This document shows positions 1 through 11,104 of a stretch of DNA of 39,908 nt, one piece after another. Source of the stretch: Elysia marginata (Eukaryota > Mollusca > Gastropoda > Plakobranchidae); assembly GCA_019649035.1 (NCBI GenBank), contig BMAT01011149.1:60377-100284 (forward strand), in the 5' to 3' direction. Below the pieces are notes generated by a model that did not search any database, was not told where the DNA came from, and was given only the letters and a program-made list of their open reading frames with translations. Within the stretch, counting starts at the first letter, position 1; each line of letters begins with the position of its first letter. The translations under genes were made by a program, and so were the position numbers.

Positions 1-17
1 AGAGAGAGAGAGAGAGA
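1..17. repeat. (AG)n microsatellite
   Basis: A pure AG run at the window edge, so its true length is unknown. It directly abuts the end of the retroposon-like tail that follows. Confidence 0.85.
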
Positions 18-95
18 ATTGAATTGAAATGAATTGAATTTTATTTGATTTTACAACGAAAGCAAATTAGGCACAGTGCCTTTTTTCATTTGGCC
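18..95 (-). mobile_element. Possible LINE or SINE 3' tail
   Basis: Read on the minus strand, this stretch runs from a GGCACTGTGCC motif through TTGTAAAATCAAATAAA into repeated AATTC/AATTG pentamers. Retroposon 3' ends commonly look like this: a short conserved tail followed by a simple repeat. No coding sequence remains. The GGCACTGTGCCTAA motif resembles GGCAGTGCCTAA in the tail of the SINE near 3390, which may mean a shared 3' tail. Identification is tentative because only about 80 bp are present. Confidence 0.35.
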
Positions 96-257
96 GTTAA
101 ATATAAATATGATATTATTACATAATGAAATATCTTGAAACAATCAAAGGAACTATATGAATTGAAAAGCAATTGTAAGCTAATCACAGTTAAAAATATT
201 TTGATACCATGATGAACATTCATAAAAAGTAACATTGTTAATAAACTCATTTAGCGG

Positions 258-425
258 TGAGAGAGAATGATGATGACGATGATGATGTCGTTGTTGATCT
301 TGATGATGACCAGAGATGATGAGAAATAATGATGATGATAAAGATGGTTAAAATGATTATGAAATATAGTAAAAATAAAATTTAAAGAAATGATGATGAC
401 GATGATGATGATGATGATGGTGTTG
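258..425. repeat. Degenerate ATG/GAT trinucleotide repeat
   Basis: Three clusters of ATG/GAT triplets (about 265-300, 315-345, 388-420) are separated by AT-rich sequence. Open frames through it encode only histidine, isoleucine and aspartate strings, so it is cryptic simple sequence rather than a gene. Confidence 0.8.
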
Positions 426-505
426 AGAACAAGAAAGATAAAAAACATGTAGTAACTGATATAAAAACATCAATTACAATTAAGACATAATCTAATAATA
501 TCAAA

Positions 506-512
506 CAGAGAT

Positions 513-564
<52 letters not shown>

Positions 565-600
565 GGAAAGGGAGAAAGAGAGATAAAGAGTTGGGGAAGG
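506..600. repeat. (AG)n purine tract
   Basis: An almost uninterrupted AG dinucleotide tract that grades into AAG- and GGG-containing purine sequence. Confidence 0.9.
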
Positions 601-929
601 GGGAGGAGAGGGTGTTATGAGAAAAAAATTAAGGAATAGGCTGAGTCGGTAAATGCTAGAAAAATTGTGTTGAGTTCAAATGCCATTTAATCCTAACTAA
701 AGTACAGGCGCATATTTCATCACGATTGGAAAAAAAACTTACCGAACAAAAAGACCATGGAAAGTCAAGAATATCCCTGTTTTGGTAAAATAATAAAGAA
801 AAAAACCCAGATTACAGAAGGCTATTCACCCTAGAGAAAAGAGAGGAATGAAAAACTGTTAGTTGACGATGTGTCGGCAGCAAAATTAATATGTTTTAAG
901 TTCCGATCGCACACAATTGAATGAGTGGG

Positions 930-1524
930 TAAAGGGGGGTTTACACCTTTCTGAAATGACTTGTCAAATTAGAATGGAAATCAGAACGTAAGTTTTAGAG
1001 CTTTCCAACGAGTAGATTATCCCACGAAATCCTTGTCCGCTCTGAAAAGAGTGAATAGAAAGATTTCTAATTTGTTTTTGGTTAATCAGAACGGGCGATG
1101 CTTTGCGGGATAGATAATCACCTCGAACCTCAAATTTGTAAAACAAAATGACAGTTTCTTTCACCAATAAATCGGACTCAGATTTACCTCTGACATCCAC
1201 ACATGAATAGAAAATGCCGATCAACTGAAAAAATAATGGGAAGCATTATTGTTTTGAATGTAGAGTCAGACTTGCGGGAATCTTGCAATATTCCCACATC
1301 GAGATATAGATCTAGATTTAGTTGACACTAAAGGTTCAGCGCTAGACTAGATCTTGATTCTACATCTAGGTAAGGCCTTAACTTTGTTTTGTTTAATTTT
1401 TCTGCCCCGTATAAGAGCTCCACGAAAACGGGCGGAATCACAATTGAAATGTTCTTTCTGATTCTACCGGGTAAAGATCAACCTGATTTTGCGATCTGAA
1501 ATCTACCGTGTAAACCCACTTTAA
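930..1524. mobile_element. Possible TIR element (hAT-like ends)
   Basis: The left end reads TAAAGGGGGGTTTACAC. The right end, reversed, reads TAAAGTGGGTTTACAC, so about 16 bp match in inverted orientation. Inside the right end the motif ACxCGGTAGA occurs twice. The interior shows no protein I recognise, and no target duplication is clear. The pairing could be chance between two low-information termini, so I rate it below even odds. Confidence 0.3.
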
Positions 1525-1605
1525 GTCAGTATTTTACAGTTTAGTTTCTATTTTTTTAATTTGAAGTTTAGGTTTATACAGTCAATCGATGCTCATTCTG
1601 GCTAA

Positions 1606-1690
1606 CACCCCCCCCCCCCACCGCCCCCCTTTCTCTCTCTCTCTGTGCGTCGGTCTCAGAAACATACACACTCCTCTCTCTCCTTTGACC
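1606..1690. repeat. C-run and CT-rich low-complexity tract
   Basis: A homopolymeric C run is followed by CT dinucleotides and CT-rich sequence. Any frame through it encodes only P/S/L strings. Confidence 0.8.
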
Positions 1691-3226
1691 AACCACCAAT
1701 ACCCTCTCGCTCACCATAACAGCCACTGTTTTTTTTTATTTTTCCGAAGATATTGGTCCTATATGTTTTTATTTTCTGTCATTTTCTCTCTGTACATGTA
1801 TTTTGCAAAGCTGGTATCATTAATTTTTTTCATTTATTGGAAAAAGCTAGTCTACAGGTTGATTTTAAACCTATTTCTAATAATACATTACTATAATTTA
1901 ATATTATGTCAACTTGACTTAAGTAAATGTAAACATTAAAATTAATAACCTTTGTTAGATACACCAATATTTTTTTGCATGATTTAAATTCTTACTTGTT
2001 AATTATTATTTAGCTTATAGTTTGGTGAGAAAATTAGGTCTGTTTCGTCTCAGAGTTAAGAGCAGCTCTACCATTTTTCATTTGCCACTATGACATTACT
2101 ATTATACGTGTTACAGCTTTCGTGAAACTTTCAATTGTTGTATAAGAGCATTCACTGGTCAAGAAAAAAGTGATTAAATAGTATTAAGTCCCCAGAATAA
2201 TCTCACAAGACTGACATATTGCGAACATCGTTAAACTATTTTCAAAAGCTCAATGACCAATAAAGCGCTCTCAGAGATGAATGTTCGATAGGTCGTTGTT
2301 CAAAATAAGTTTTGAAGCTCTTATGCAAAAAAAAAACCAGAGCTCACTGTAACTAAAAGGGCAGGTTGTTTTTCTTTAGACGTCAGTTACGTTGCCATGC
2401 CAGCTATCTACGCAGTCATCAGTAAGAGTTCTGCGTACATAATTCACAGTGCCAATACTTACTTTATTTTACATCTTGCTCGATTTCCATAAATTGATCG
2501 ACACAGTTGAGTCGTTTTACTCTCCCGGTATGTCATAAAATTTCATGACTAACAAAATATTTATAGATCTAGTTGCCTCTTTGGATACTCACCAATCTCG
2601 TTTAAGTCTTTTAACATAAGTGTGTTTTTTTCTTAAGAAAAAAAGCAACCATTACTAAAGAGACTGGAGGGTGAATCCATTTTTAGCACTAGATGGTAAT
2701 CTTATTACTGTAGACGCTGCCCATTTTCGTGGAGTATTTTTTTACCTGTACAAGTCTCAACTTTTATGGTTGCATTTTCTACTGTTTTTAGCACCATTGT
2801 TGCTGTAATATTGTTACTGTTATTGTTGTTGCCACTAACGGACGTTTACACTTAATTAAAAATCTATTGCAACAACCACTCACGCGCATTAAGCTATGAA
2901 TATTACAATAAACTTACGCCAGAATGTGAGAACATCACGTGAATTGCCTTACCCTGTGACAATCATTAGCGTCGACATTGTTATCAGTGATCGCCATAAA
3001 TGTATTTATGAGAAACTATAAAAAATCTTTGGGTCGTGGTGTTACATACAGTAGAAACTGCACTAGATGCTGTTCGTGTATAAGCGCTATGAGATTAAAG
3101 TGCATACGTGTGTTTTCCTGCTCGTCAGCTCTAATCGGCTAGAAAAAACATCCCTCCCAAAACATTTTCTCAACGTCTTTTCTATCTTGGAATTAAACTA
3201 ATTAACCTTAAAAATACAGTTTACGT
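1691..3226. other. AT-rich sequence, no gene recognised
   Basis: I found no open frame with protein-like composition, no RNA gene and no paired repeat here. It is AT-rich with scattered poly-T runs. Confidence 0.6.
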
Positions 3227-3400
3227 AGGGCAGATTGGCTCAGGGGTTTACGCGTCGGACTCGTCATGCAGTGGGTACGGGTTCGAATACAAACCATCAC
3301 TTCTGTTGAAATTGCCTTCGGAAAGCAATTTATCTACAACTTCCTCAGTCTACCGACATGTAAAAGGTGTACTGGGCTAAATAAAGGCAGTGCCTAAAAA
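3227..3400 (+). mobile_element. tRNA-derived SINE
   Basis: The head has an RNA polymerase III A box, TGGCTCAGGGG, at 3236-3246 and a B box, GGTTCGAATAC, at 3280-3290. Their spacing is that of a tRNA gene. The downstream body and the tail motif AAATAAAGGCAGTGCC follow without a tRNA 3' half. The 5' seven bases (GGGCAGA) have no complementary acceptor strand and the T stem does not pair, so this is not a functional tRNA gene. It would be mobilised by a partner LINE. The exact family is not assigned. Confidence 0.7.
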
Positions 3401-4690
3401 TTTGTGTAATGCTAGTATTTCAGCATTTAAACGGATCTTGTACTGCAATTCTCTGAAATATAAGCTGAATTTGCTTAGGAATGTATTGGCTTACTAGGGG
3501 AAAATATAATTAAAAATTCTTGAGACTGCCTTTGGCTATGACAATATTTTTATGATGTTTCCTTCTAAGGTTTGTTTTTCTTAGCGATATTTTGGGAAGG
3601 TTGACAACCTTCAACAATGTTAGCATAGCAACATCACAATGTCAAAGTAAATGCGTTCTACTGAATTTTTGCTGTAAACTATTTTTAAGATTGAAAGATA
3701 ACCCTGAAATAACAGTTTTTTTAAACCTTTAACTTTTATTAATTCATCGTAATATTTAATCACCCTTCTAACGGTATCCCAAATTTTCTGTCATCTACCA
3801 GGTGACCATTTTACGACCAAATAAACCTGATTTTATTTGTGTTCGGTGTTTATTTAGAGTTGCCGTGAAAAAGAAAGTTTCTGTTCTTATTACGGTCAGC
3901 TGGCGGAAAAAGAGGAGATAACGTGATGCGATTATCAATAAGGGTAGAGGGCCGAATCGATATAGTGATAGACTGATAAACCTCTGATAAACCTCTGATA
4001 AACCTTCATCAGCAATGAGAAGTAAATTATACAACATATTTATTGATCTTTAAAGAGATACAGTAAATGGAAAATGTAGACATATTTCATATTATAGCAT
4101 GAACATAAGAGAATATTATAAAAAGAAAACTGTATCAATTTTTGTAAACGCGAAAAGAAAACGATAGACGGGGGACAAATAGACGGAGGTGAGATACAAA
4201 TGAGAGTAGAGAAAGAAATAAAACTTGTGTAAGCAAATAGAATGAGGTGGAGGGTGATTATGGAAAAAAAAAGAAAAAAAAACCGCGTAAATGTCAGTTA
4301 TGGAAATGTGCAATTGTGATTATTACAATCATAATTATGGTCATTATAGCAATTTCATAATAGATGTAAATTTTATTAAAATTATGTTTATAAGTGAAAG
4401 AACAAAGAACAAAAATGAGAAAAGAAATTACAGTTATAACAATATTACTAACAATAATGACGAAAGAAAAATATGATGATAATATAAAATTATTGCTACC
4501 ATTAGTACTATCAATAAAAACATTTCCAAGGATCAATGTAAATCTTTATCTTGGCTATAAAATGATTGATATTGGGGAAGATCAAAATTGTAACAACATC
4601 GATAGGATTAAATACTACAAGATGCATATATATACTACTTTTGATTTTATTGATATTGTCAATAGTTGTAACGCTATGATAACGATTTTT
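3401..4690. other. AT-rich sequence with short repeats, no gene recognised
   Basis: It contains an 11-bp repeat (ATAAACCTCTG-type, three copies at about 3975-4007) and AT-rich imperfect palindromic sequence around 4310-4380. The open frames of 60-100 codons here are biased to I/N/K/F, as expected from base composition, and show no family motif. Confidence 0.55.
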
Positions 4691-4694
4691 GAAT

Positions 4695-4695
4695 A

Positions 4696-4733
<38 letters not shown>

Positions 4734-4778
4734 GATGATGGTGATAAAGTTGATGAGGATAATGATGATGGTGATGTT
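4695..4778. repeat. (ATG)n microsatellite
   Basis: About twelve near-perfect ATG triplets, decaying into ATG/GTG/AAG variants. Confidence 0.9.
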
Positions 4779-6721
4779 CTTTTTTATACTTCAGATGATA
4801 CTCTGAGTTATAACGCGTATTATGATCAGCGCAGGGTCATTGATATGTTTTAACTCTCTCTTTAGTGTATGGCTATGTTCCAAATGAGTTCACATTTCTA
4901 AATAAAATGAAGTAAAATTGTAAGATTTATTTTTTGCTGTTAAGAAAATGTTTTGCCTATATCTTCCTCCTAAAGAGTTCAGTTATATTTTTGCCTTAAG
5001 AAGCTTAGTTAATTATTTATTGGATTTTAAGCGTTCCCAGTCTTGGTATGGATTTACTGTAAATCAAACTTGTTTGTTAAAGAAGAGCAAAAACGGAAAG
5101 AAATGTTATATGTAATGTAACACATTCAGGCGATGAGGCCAACAGAGTAATATCAGTGTCGATTTTTTAATCTTCTTGATTTCTGTCATTGTCAAAAGAG
5201 TTATGTAGCATCAAATCCAATGTTATTTCTTGGTATATAATTATGAAAAATAAAGCTTTTCCTTTGTAGACACTCCTATTTTTATGTTGTCTCCAATTAA
5301 TGTCTGTTTTGTTCTCATTCTTATTTGTATTTCTGTCAAAGTGAAAAGTCTGTAAGCCTTCACTCTTAATTGAAATAACTTCAAGAACTAAGAACCTAAT
5401 TTTGAAAAAGCCAGACAGCTATTTAGTGTCTTTACGTTCGTGCTTAATCACTTTGACCTGAAATAAACAACAAAAGTAATTAATATAAAATATAACAGTC
5501 GAATTTGTATTGCTTTGAAAGCACCTAGCTGGTTTTGTCGAAAGAAAAAAAATATTTAGATTGATGCTGTTTCTAGAAATTAAGTCCTTTTAAGCTTTTT
5601 TTATTCCAGAAAAAAGCCCAGAATGTCTTGAAAATAGCGCTTTTAATATATAAAGTTTGAACAAAGCAGGCTGAAAAGAGACACTATTTCTATTGATAAC
5701 ATTGATGTCTGCCAAAACATCATATAGATTCTATGATTCTTTAACTCCACCCCCTTTCCCGAGCCTGTCTTCGTATGTCATGTCGCCCCATCCCCTCGAC
5801 ATTTAAAAGACGCTCGCTAATACATTACTTTTTTCATTTTAAAATTATGGTCTTCTTAATAAATTTTATGTGTTCGCTTTGGCCCCTTAAAGTAAACTGC
5901 TTTTCCTTCAATTTCTCGGTTTTCAATTTAGGCATGTCTTGTCTTTGCCCAATAGATATCTTTTGTATTTTTCTTTTTCCTTGAAAAATTTCTCCCTTTT
6001 ATTTTTATCATAAATTACAGCGTCCTTGCAGAAACATTGGGGAATAATTATTTACGCCGATTGGAATGATTTTGCAACTATTAATCGCGCATGTCTCATT
6101 GTTTGGCAATGTTACTGGGCACATCTTCGATAAGCCGATATTATAACAAGGCATAGTTGGAAGCCAAAGACAAAAAGATAGCCCGAAAAAGCCTTGGATT
6201 GACATTCATGAAAGAATTAACTTGTCTTATTATGAGCGATCTAAAGACAAACGCACACCAAACAGAAAGGCTTGCTGTCAAGTGGCTTGATTTTTTTCCG
6301 CTCCTAGATCTCGATACCAAAGACAAAGGGACACATTGAGGATGATTACGAAATGGGATGGGGAGGTGACGAAACTCACAACGCCTTTATGAAGTTCTCT
6401 TAGCTGTTTTGTGTTCAAACTATTATCAAACAGGAGTCAACCAGGCAATCATCGCAAAGACTACTTTTGAACTACAGTCCTTTAAATGAAAAAAAAAATG
6501 TTATAAAAAAACAACAAAAGACAAAAAACCTTAAAAATGAAAAAAGGCTTTGGAAAATCTGAAGTAGTAATTTTTATCAACATCTTTAGAAGGCATGCAG
6601 TCGGGAATAAGAAAAGAGCACGAAGTCATCGCTCTTGCTCGAAACCAATTGGCCTCAAAGAAAAAGCTTTCCAAAAGGAAAAACAGTTTGCGCTCTAATC
6701 GCGTTCCCGATAAAAATAATA
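4779..6721. other. AT-rich sequence, no gene recognised
   Basis: No convincing coding, RNA or repeat feature was seen. The small frames at 5775-5984 and 6008-6339 overlap one another on opposite strands and match nothing known to me. Confidence 0.55.
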
Positions 6722-6838
6722 CAGACCTTTAGCACACGCACCGTGTCTCAATACGCGTACGTGAAAATCGGGAAAGCAGATTGAGGAAACTATAAAAATA
6801 ATGAAACCAGTTTTTAAAAATAGACGCCACAGGCGTTC
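6722..6838 (+). mobile_element. Half copy of foldback element
   Basis: From CAGACCTTTAGCACACGC onward this matches the left arm and loop of the foldback at 31446-31660 over about 115 bp, with only about five differences. The match stops where the second arm would begin. It is preceded by TA (6720-6721), the same dinucleotide that flanks the full element. It is therefore either a truncated copy or a single-arm relative from which the foldback form arose. Confidence 0.8.
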
Positions 6839-8040
6839 GCGTCATACTCACGTGTTGCTGCTTAAAGTCTGTACTATTAGAACACGTTGATACTTTAATA
6901 ATAATCCCTTAACTTGGTCTTAACCCTGACTAACCATAGTTGCCTCAAGTTAATTTTTACTTTTATAGTTGTAATATACTATTACAATCGCAACTTTAGG
7001 TTTCACTCCTGACGGAAGGGACGCAATTTAATGCCATACACTAACTGTAATATTATTTTACTCTGACCCGACACTTTATTTAAAACTTGAGGTTGCAGAC
7101 GAAGTTTGGTGAGTTGTTTGTTTTCATGCTATGCCAGGCAACGATTGAATCTGATACGTAATATTAGAAAAATAATATGAAACGAAAGAAATAAGTGAGT
7201 ATAATCAACGATTTATTTTATCGCGTTGTAAAAAAAATATTTTTGAGAAATCGGAATGTCTCGTAAGCATTTGATTCACACCAGACAAGGATGCAATCTG
7301 AAAAAAAAGTAAAAATAAGTTTCGTCCTTTTCCTGAGACGGTTGCAATTCATTTCTATTCTTTCCAGCGTCGTTGAACTAGTATTGAATACGTTTCACTG
7401 ATGTATTTATCTTGAGGCATCTTAGACCTCAAAGTTTAATTATCTCATGTCTAAGGTATTAGCCCTTAGAAATTCCCATCATTCACTGTTGACAAGCATT
7501 TTGAGGACCGTTTTATTTGCTATGATATCAGAACACACCGCTGTCTGCCTATGGGAAGAGACAGTATACGTGTTCTCAAGAAAACTTTTATTTGTGCCAC
7601 TGACATATATTTGTCTATCTATGTTTGATGAAGGCTATTTCATTAGAGCAGATCGTGCGAAGGAAGGAGAGGGGAAGGGGGTGCTGTAGGAACAAAACCA
7701 CAGTGGCAATTGTCTGTTCTAAAAAAAAAGCTTTGTCCATCTGAGTATTAGTTCTAATTGAATTTATGATGAAGAAATCGCGTACAGCATATACATATAT
7801 ATAAAGATAGATAAATAGATAGATTAATAAGGAACAAAAATAGATAAATAACGTGTGTGCATATGTATAAAGAAACATAACGATGTAGTAGAAAAGAGGT
7901 GTGAGCAGACAGAAGGAAAAAGTAAGTGAAAGAGGTATAATTAAAAGAGGTATATATCAATCCTGTTCGGTAGGTTACTCTGACCTTCAGTACGTATAGA
8001 ATTCCATCGGGGCAAACAAGGGAAAGGACTATGCTGTTGG
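6839..8040. other. AT-rich sequence, no gene recognised
   Basis: An ATAG/ATA-rich stretch occurs near 7790-7840. The overlapping minus-strand frames there are tyrosine/leucine/isoleucine strings generated by it. Nothing else is supported. Confidence 0.55.
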
Positions 8041-8044
8041 CGTC

Positions 8045-8300
8045 TGATGGCCCCCTTGTTAGGCCTCAAGGGCTAAGCATTGTGTGCGGAGAGGGATTCA
8101 ATATCGCCATTTCGAGTTCCCCCAAATGGGGCTGGCGATCTGAAGTGAGCTCTCTTAACTGGCCATTCGAATGTCGTAATTGCCTGGCGCGTGCGGTCTA
8201 ATGGTCGATCCTGGCTTGTGATTGATTTAAACTGGGATAGCTTTTTCCACCATTGATTTCGATGTATATCCGTTTCCATGTTTGGATTTTCTCTGGGTTT
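8045..8300 (-). pseudogene. Possible decayed LINE RNase H fragment
   Basis: A 103-codon minus-strand frame (8073-8384) contains DRPLDRTRQAITTF. This resembles the segment of some LINE RNase H-like C-termini just before the usual RLRTGH motif. In another frame the following sequence gives weak similarity to the downstream Cys-rich stretch. The stretch is noticeably more GC-rich than its surroundings. The match is from memory of family style only; no catalytic residues can be confirmed, and it may be chance. Confidence 0.22.
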
Positions 8301-8400
8301 TTTTCTAATAAACCTTGCGTGGGATAGTTTTAGTCCTTTACTTGAGTTAACTGCATATGTACACATACCCAGCCTCTCAAACAAAGAACTAGATTTGACA

Positions 8401-8879
8401 GGTAAAGCCTCTTCTCTCGTGTTTTTGTTAGCCCGTTAAGTACGTGGATAGAATTTGAGTTTGTCTCGATTGTTGAAGATCACGAAACACCGCAAGGTAT
8501 TTTGTATTGTTTCATATTCTTTTCTTAGGTAATACTAAGTTTCAAAGCTGGGTAATCATTATTCGTTGTCCTACTTCCACACAAGTTCAGTAAATAATTT
8601 GGGCAGATTGAAGGTACCCATTTCCTAGGTATCGGAACAGTGTGTACTTTATAATTAAATTTCGATCAATCGAATATTGGTGACTTTCAAATAATGTTTA
8701 GGAAAACCGGAAAAGGTGTGTTATTTCAAATTATCAAATTCTTATATTTTGTCTCAATTTACTTGTTTAAACTTACGCAACAACTGTTTAGTACTGAAGA
8801 GAAGAGCTTTAAGTAAGCTCTTTACTGAACCAGACAGCAGAAATACTGTTGGCAGCGTAAATCAATGACAGCTTAATGT
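8401..8879. other. AT-rich sequence, no gene recognised
   Basis: No open frame, RNA gene or repeat was identified. Confidence 0.5.
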
Positions 8880-9190
8880 AGATCTTATTCATCTATCCAC
8901 ATCTAGATCCTTTCAATGTATCAACATCTGGAAAATACAATATTATCATCATCTAAATCTGATCATACAATCAACATCTACTTTACCTTTCTAACGACAT
9001 CTGAAAGTCACCATATTATCAACATCTAATCTTACCATTGTATCAACATGTGAATCTTTACCATAATATTAGCATCTGAATCTTACCTTTTCTATCAACA
9101 TTTGAATCTTTACCGTAAAATCAACTTCTTAATCTTTATAATAATATCAACATTACAGTCTTTGCCATGCCATAAACATCTGAATCTTAC
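8880..9190. repeat. Degenerate minisatellite, unit about 25-35 bp
   Basis: About ten diverged units share the core TATCAACATCTGAATCTTAC, with variable linkers. Divergence between units is high, so the array is old. Confidence 0.75.
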
Positions 9191-9217
9191 TGCTATGCCA
9201 AAGAGTGAAGTCCTATA

Positions 9218-9393
9218 CAGTGGAATCCACTTAAAGTCAACACCTTTAATGGAAACTCTTGCTAAATGTCAACTCTGTTTCACAGTCCCATTTTATATTT
9301 CTTTATATTTTTGTAATGGTTAAAGTCAACCCTTGCTTAAAGTCAAAACATTTTTTTCGGTCCCGAGGTGTTGACTTTATCAGGATTCCACTG
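9218..9393. mobile_element. pogo/Tc1-mariner-type MITE
   Basis: This 176-bp element begins CAGTGGAATCC and ends GGATTCCACTG. The 27-bp inverted ends match except for three central bases, and both continue into TAAAGTCAACACC. TA dinucleotides at 9216-9217 and 9394-9395 are the target duplication expected of Tc1/mariner/pogo transposases. The interior is AT-rich with no coding capacity, so it is a non-autonomous miniature element. Confidence 0.85.
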
Positions 9394-9395
9394 TA

Positions 9396-9855
9396 TTTCT
9401 ATTAAACTCTACATATCTTTCCTTCAAATGCCTACCAACATGCATTTCCTCAATCTCTCTAGAGATAGCAAAACGCCTTACCAAAAATATCCAACTTAAA
9501 AGTGCTTACAAACTATTTGTAAATAATTTATTTTATACAGGATTGTTTTCTAAAATACTTTTCATGTACTATACTCCACCGTGTAAAGAGATTATGCCAA
9601 AAACCATAAAAAACATTTTAAAATTCTCATGGTCCTGTTTGTTAGAGATGATTATGCACTTGGCAAAGTTATATGCTATTCCATACTTGATTTTAAGAGA
9701 AAAGAAAACCGTTCAATGTTTCGAAATTAACAGCCAAGCGAGCAAAGTCACGGAAAGCATTAGCTTGGTAGTTTGGGGTTAAGATGTCTATTATTAGACC
9801 ATCTTGTGGAATATTACATTACAAAATGAACCGCTCGCCGTGTTCCTGTGGTAGA
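9396..9855. other. AT-rich sequence, no gene recognised
   Basis: A 79-codon frame at 9543-9782 has no recognisable motif and AT-driven composition. Confidence 0.5.
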
Positions 9856-9859
9856 AAGG

Positions 9860-9998
9860 AACAGAGAGGGAGAGAGAGGAGGGGGGAGAGAGAAAGAGAG
9901 AGAAAGAGAGAAAGGGAGAGAGGGTGGAGAGAAAGAGAAAGAGAGAGGGGGAGAAAGAGAGAGGTGGAGAGAGAGAGGGAGAGAAAGAGAGAGAGCAG
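9860..9998. repeat. GA-rich purine tract
   Basis: About 140 bases are almost purely purine on the plus strand, mostly GA with GGGA/AAGA interruptions. Open frames through it on both strands encode only R/E or S/L/P strings. Confidence 0.9.
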
Positions 9999-10634
9999 AT
10001 TGAGTTGGTGTATGTAGAACTTGTGATAGGCACATTCTTTCAAGTCACTGAACACATCATTCTTTAGCATCAGAAAGAAAAAAATCCATGGACAGATGAA
10101 AGACGTAGGCAATATTCAAACTTCTTTTTTGTGCTAATTATAGCTACTCAAACTGTCATGTTATACTTCGTTTAAGCTTTATGGGATATATTTAGTTTCT
10201 GAAGACCTGAGCTTTTTTTTTTTAGCTCAATGGCCTTTGTGCTAGAGCTTCCTGCAGGCAGGGGTCATCGATGACAACTTGTTCAAGCGTATGAGTCGCC
10301 CAAAGAGATCGTCTTTGTTCGAACAAAGAATTCGGGAAAGTACAATGATCGGAGCTCATGCTGCGCTTGTTGAACCTAACGGAAGATGATGTTACACAGT
10401 TTTAGAGGAATCCGACCTATAAGTAGGTCACTAGTTTGAGTTATAGAACTGGGTGAAATGAGTGCAGCTGGACTACAGTTTTGTTAGCATGAGATTTTGT
10501 AGGAATCTCTACGCTGCTACCTACACTAGTTAAAGCTAATACTTAAAGCATGGGAATGTTCAATCCCCTATAATCCCATAAGTCATACAACCATTGATAG
10601 AGCTTGATAGACTGAATTTTCTAGTCCTGGTTTA
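9999..10634. other. Unassigned sequence
   Basis: No gene or repeat is supported. It lies immediately beyond the 3' end of the CR1/L2-like LINE. Confidence 0.45.
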
Positions 10635-10797
10635 TTCATAATAAATAATGATAAATAGAATTTATAGCGCGCATTGCGCTTTAGCATACAAGTCTGTAGC
10701 TGAACCCATCCAAAAAGAATGCTCTATGCGCATAACTTCTTTAGAAATGATATAAAAAGTACCGTAGAAGGAAAATTAATGTTCTGATTCACATGCT

Positions 10798-10850
10798 TGC
10801 ACGCGTAAATTACACACAGGGCACACACACGTACACACACAATCTCAAGC
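10798..10850. repeat. CA-rich low-complexity stretch
   Basis: Alternating CA/ACGC dinucleotides lie within the 3' untranslated part of the LINE. Confidence 0.5.
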
Positions 10851-10949
10851 GCGCACCCCTAAATATGATGTCAATAGGGAAAAAAGAACGGTCAATCAGC
10901 AGGGGTACTTAATCGACAAAGACTTAAAAGTTCTGAAACAGGAAAGTTT

Positions 10950-11098
10950 NNNNNNNNNNNNNNNNNNNNNNNNNNNNNNNNNNNNNNNNNNNNNNNNNNN
11001 NNNNNNNNNNNNNNNNNNNNNNNNNNNNNNNNNNNNNNNNNNNNNNNNNNNNNNNNNNNNNNNNNNNNNNNNNNNNNNNNNNNNNNNNNNNNNNNNNN
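10950..11098. other. Assembly gap (149 N)
   Basis: A run of N that removes the C-terminal coding end of the CR1/L2-like LINE. The frame resumes after it with TFLFQNF and a stop, plausible as the LINE protein end. Confidence 0.99.
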
Positions 11099-11104
11099 GA
11101 GGAT

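Noticed and set aside
251-448. His/Ile-rich protein on the minus strand
   Set aside because: It is produced by the ATG/GAT trinucleotide repeat.
3227-3298. A functional tRNA gene
   Set aside because: A and B boxes are present but the acceptor and T stems do not pair and there is no tRNA 3' half. It fits a tRNA-derived SINE head.
4294-4696. Overlapping 60-100-codon frames on both strands
   Set aside because: They consist mainly of I, N, K, Y and T, as expected from AT-rich DNA, and show no motif.
9784-10112. Arg/Glu-rich or Ser/Leu-rich proteins on both strands
   Set aside because: All arise from the GA purine tract at 9860-9998, and each frame is equally open, as expected from a dinucleotide repeat.
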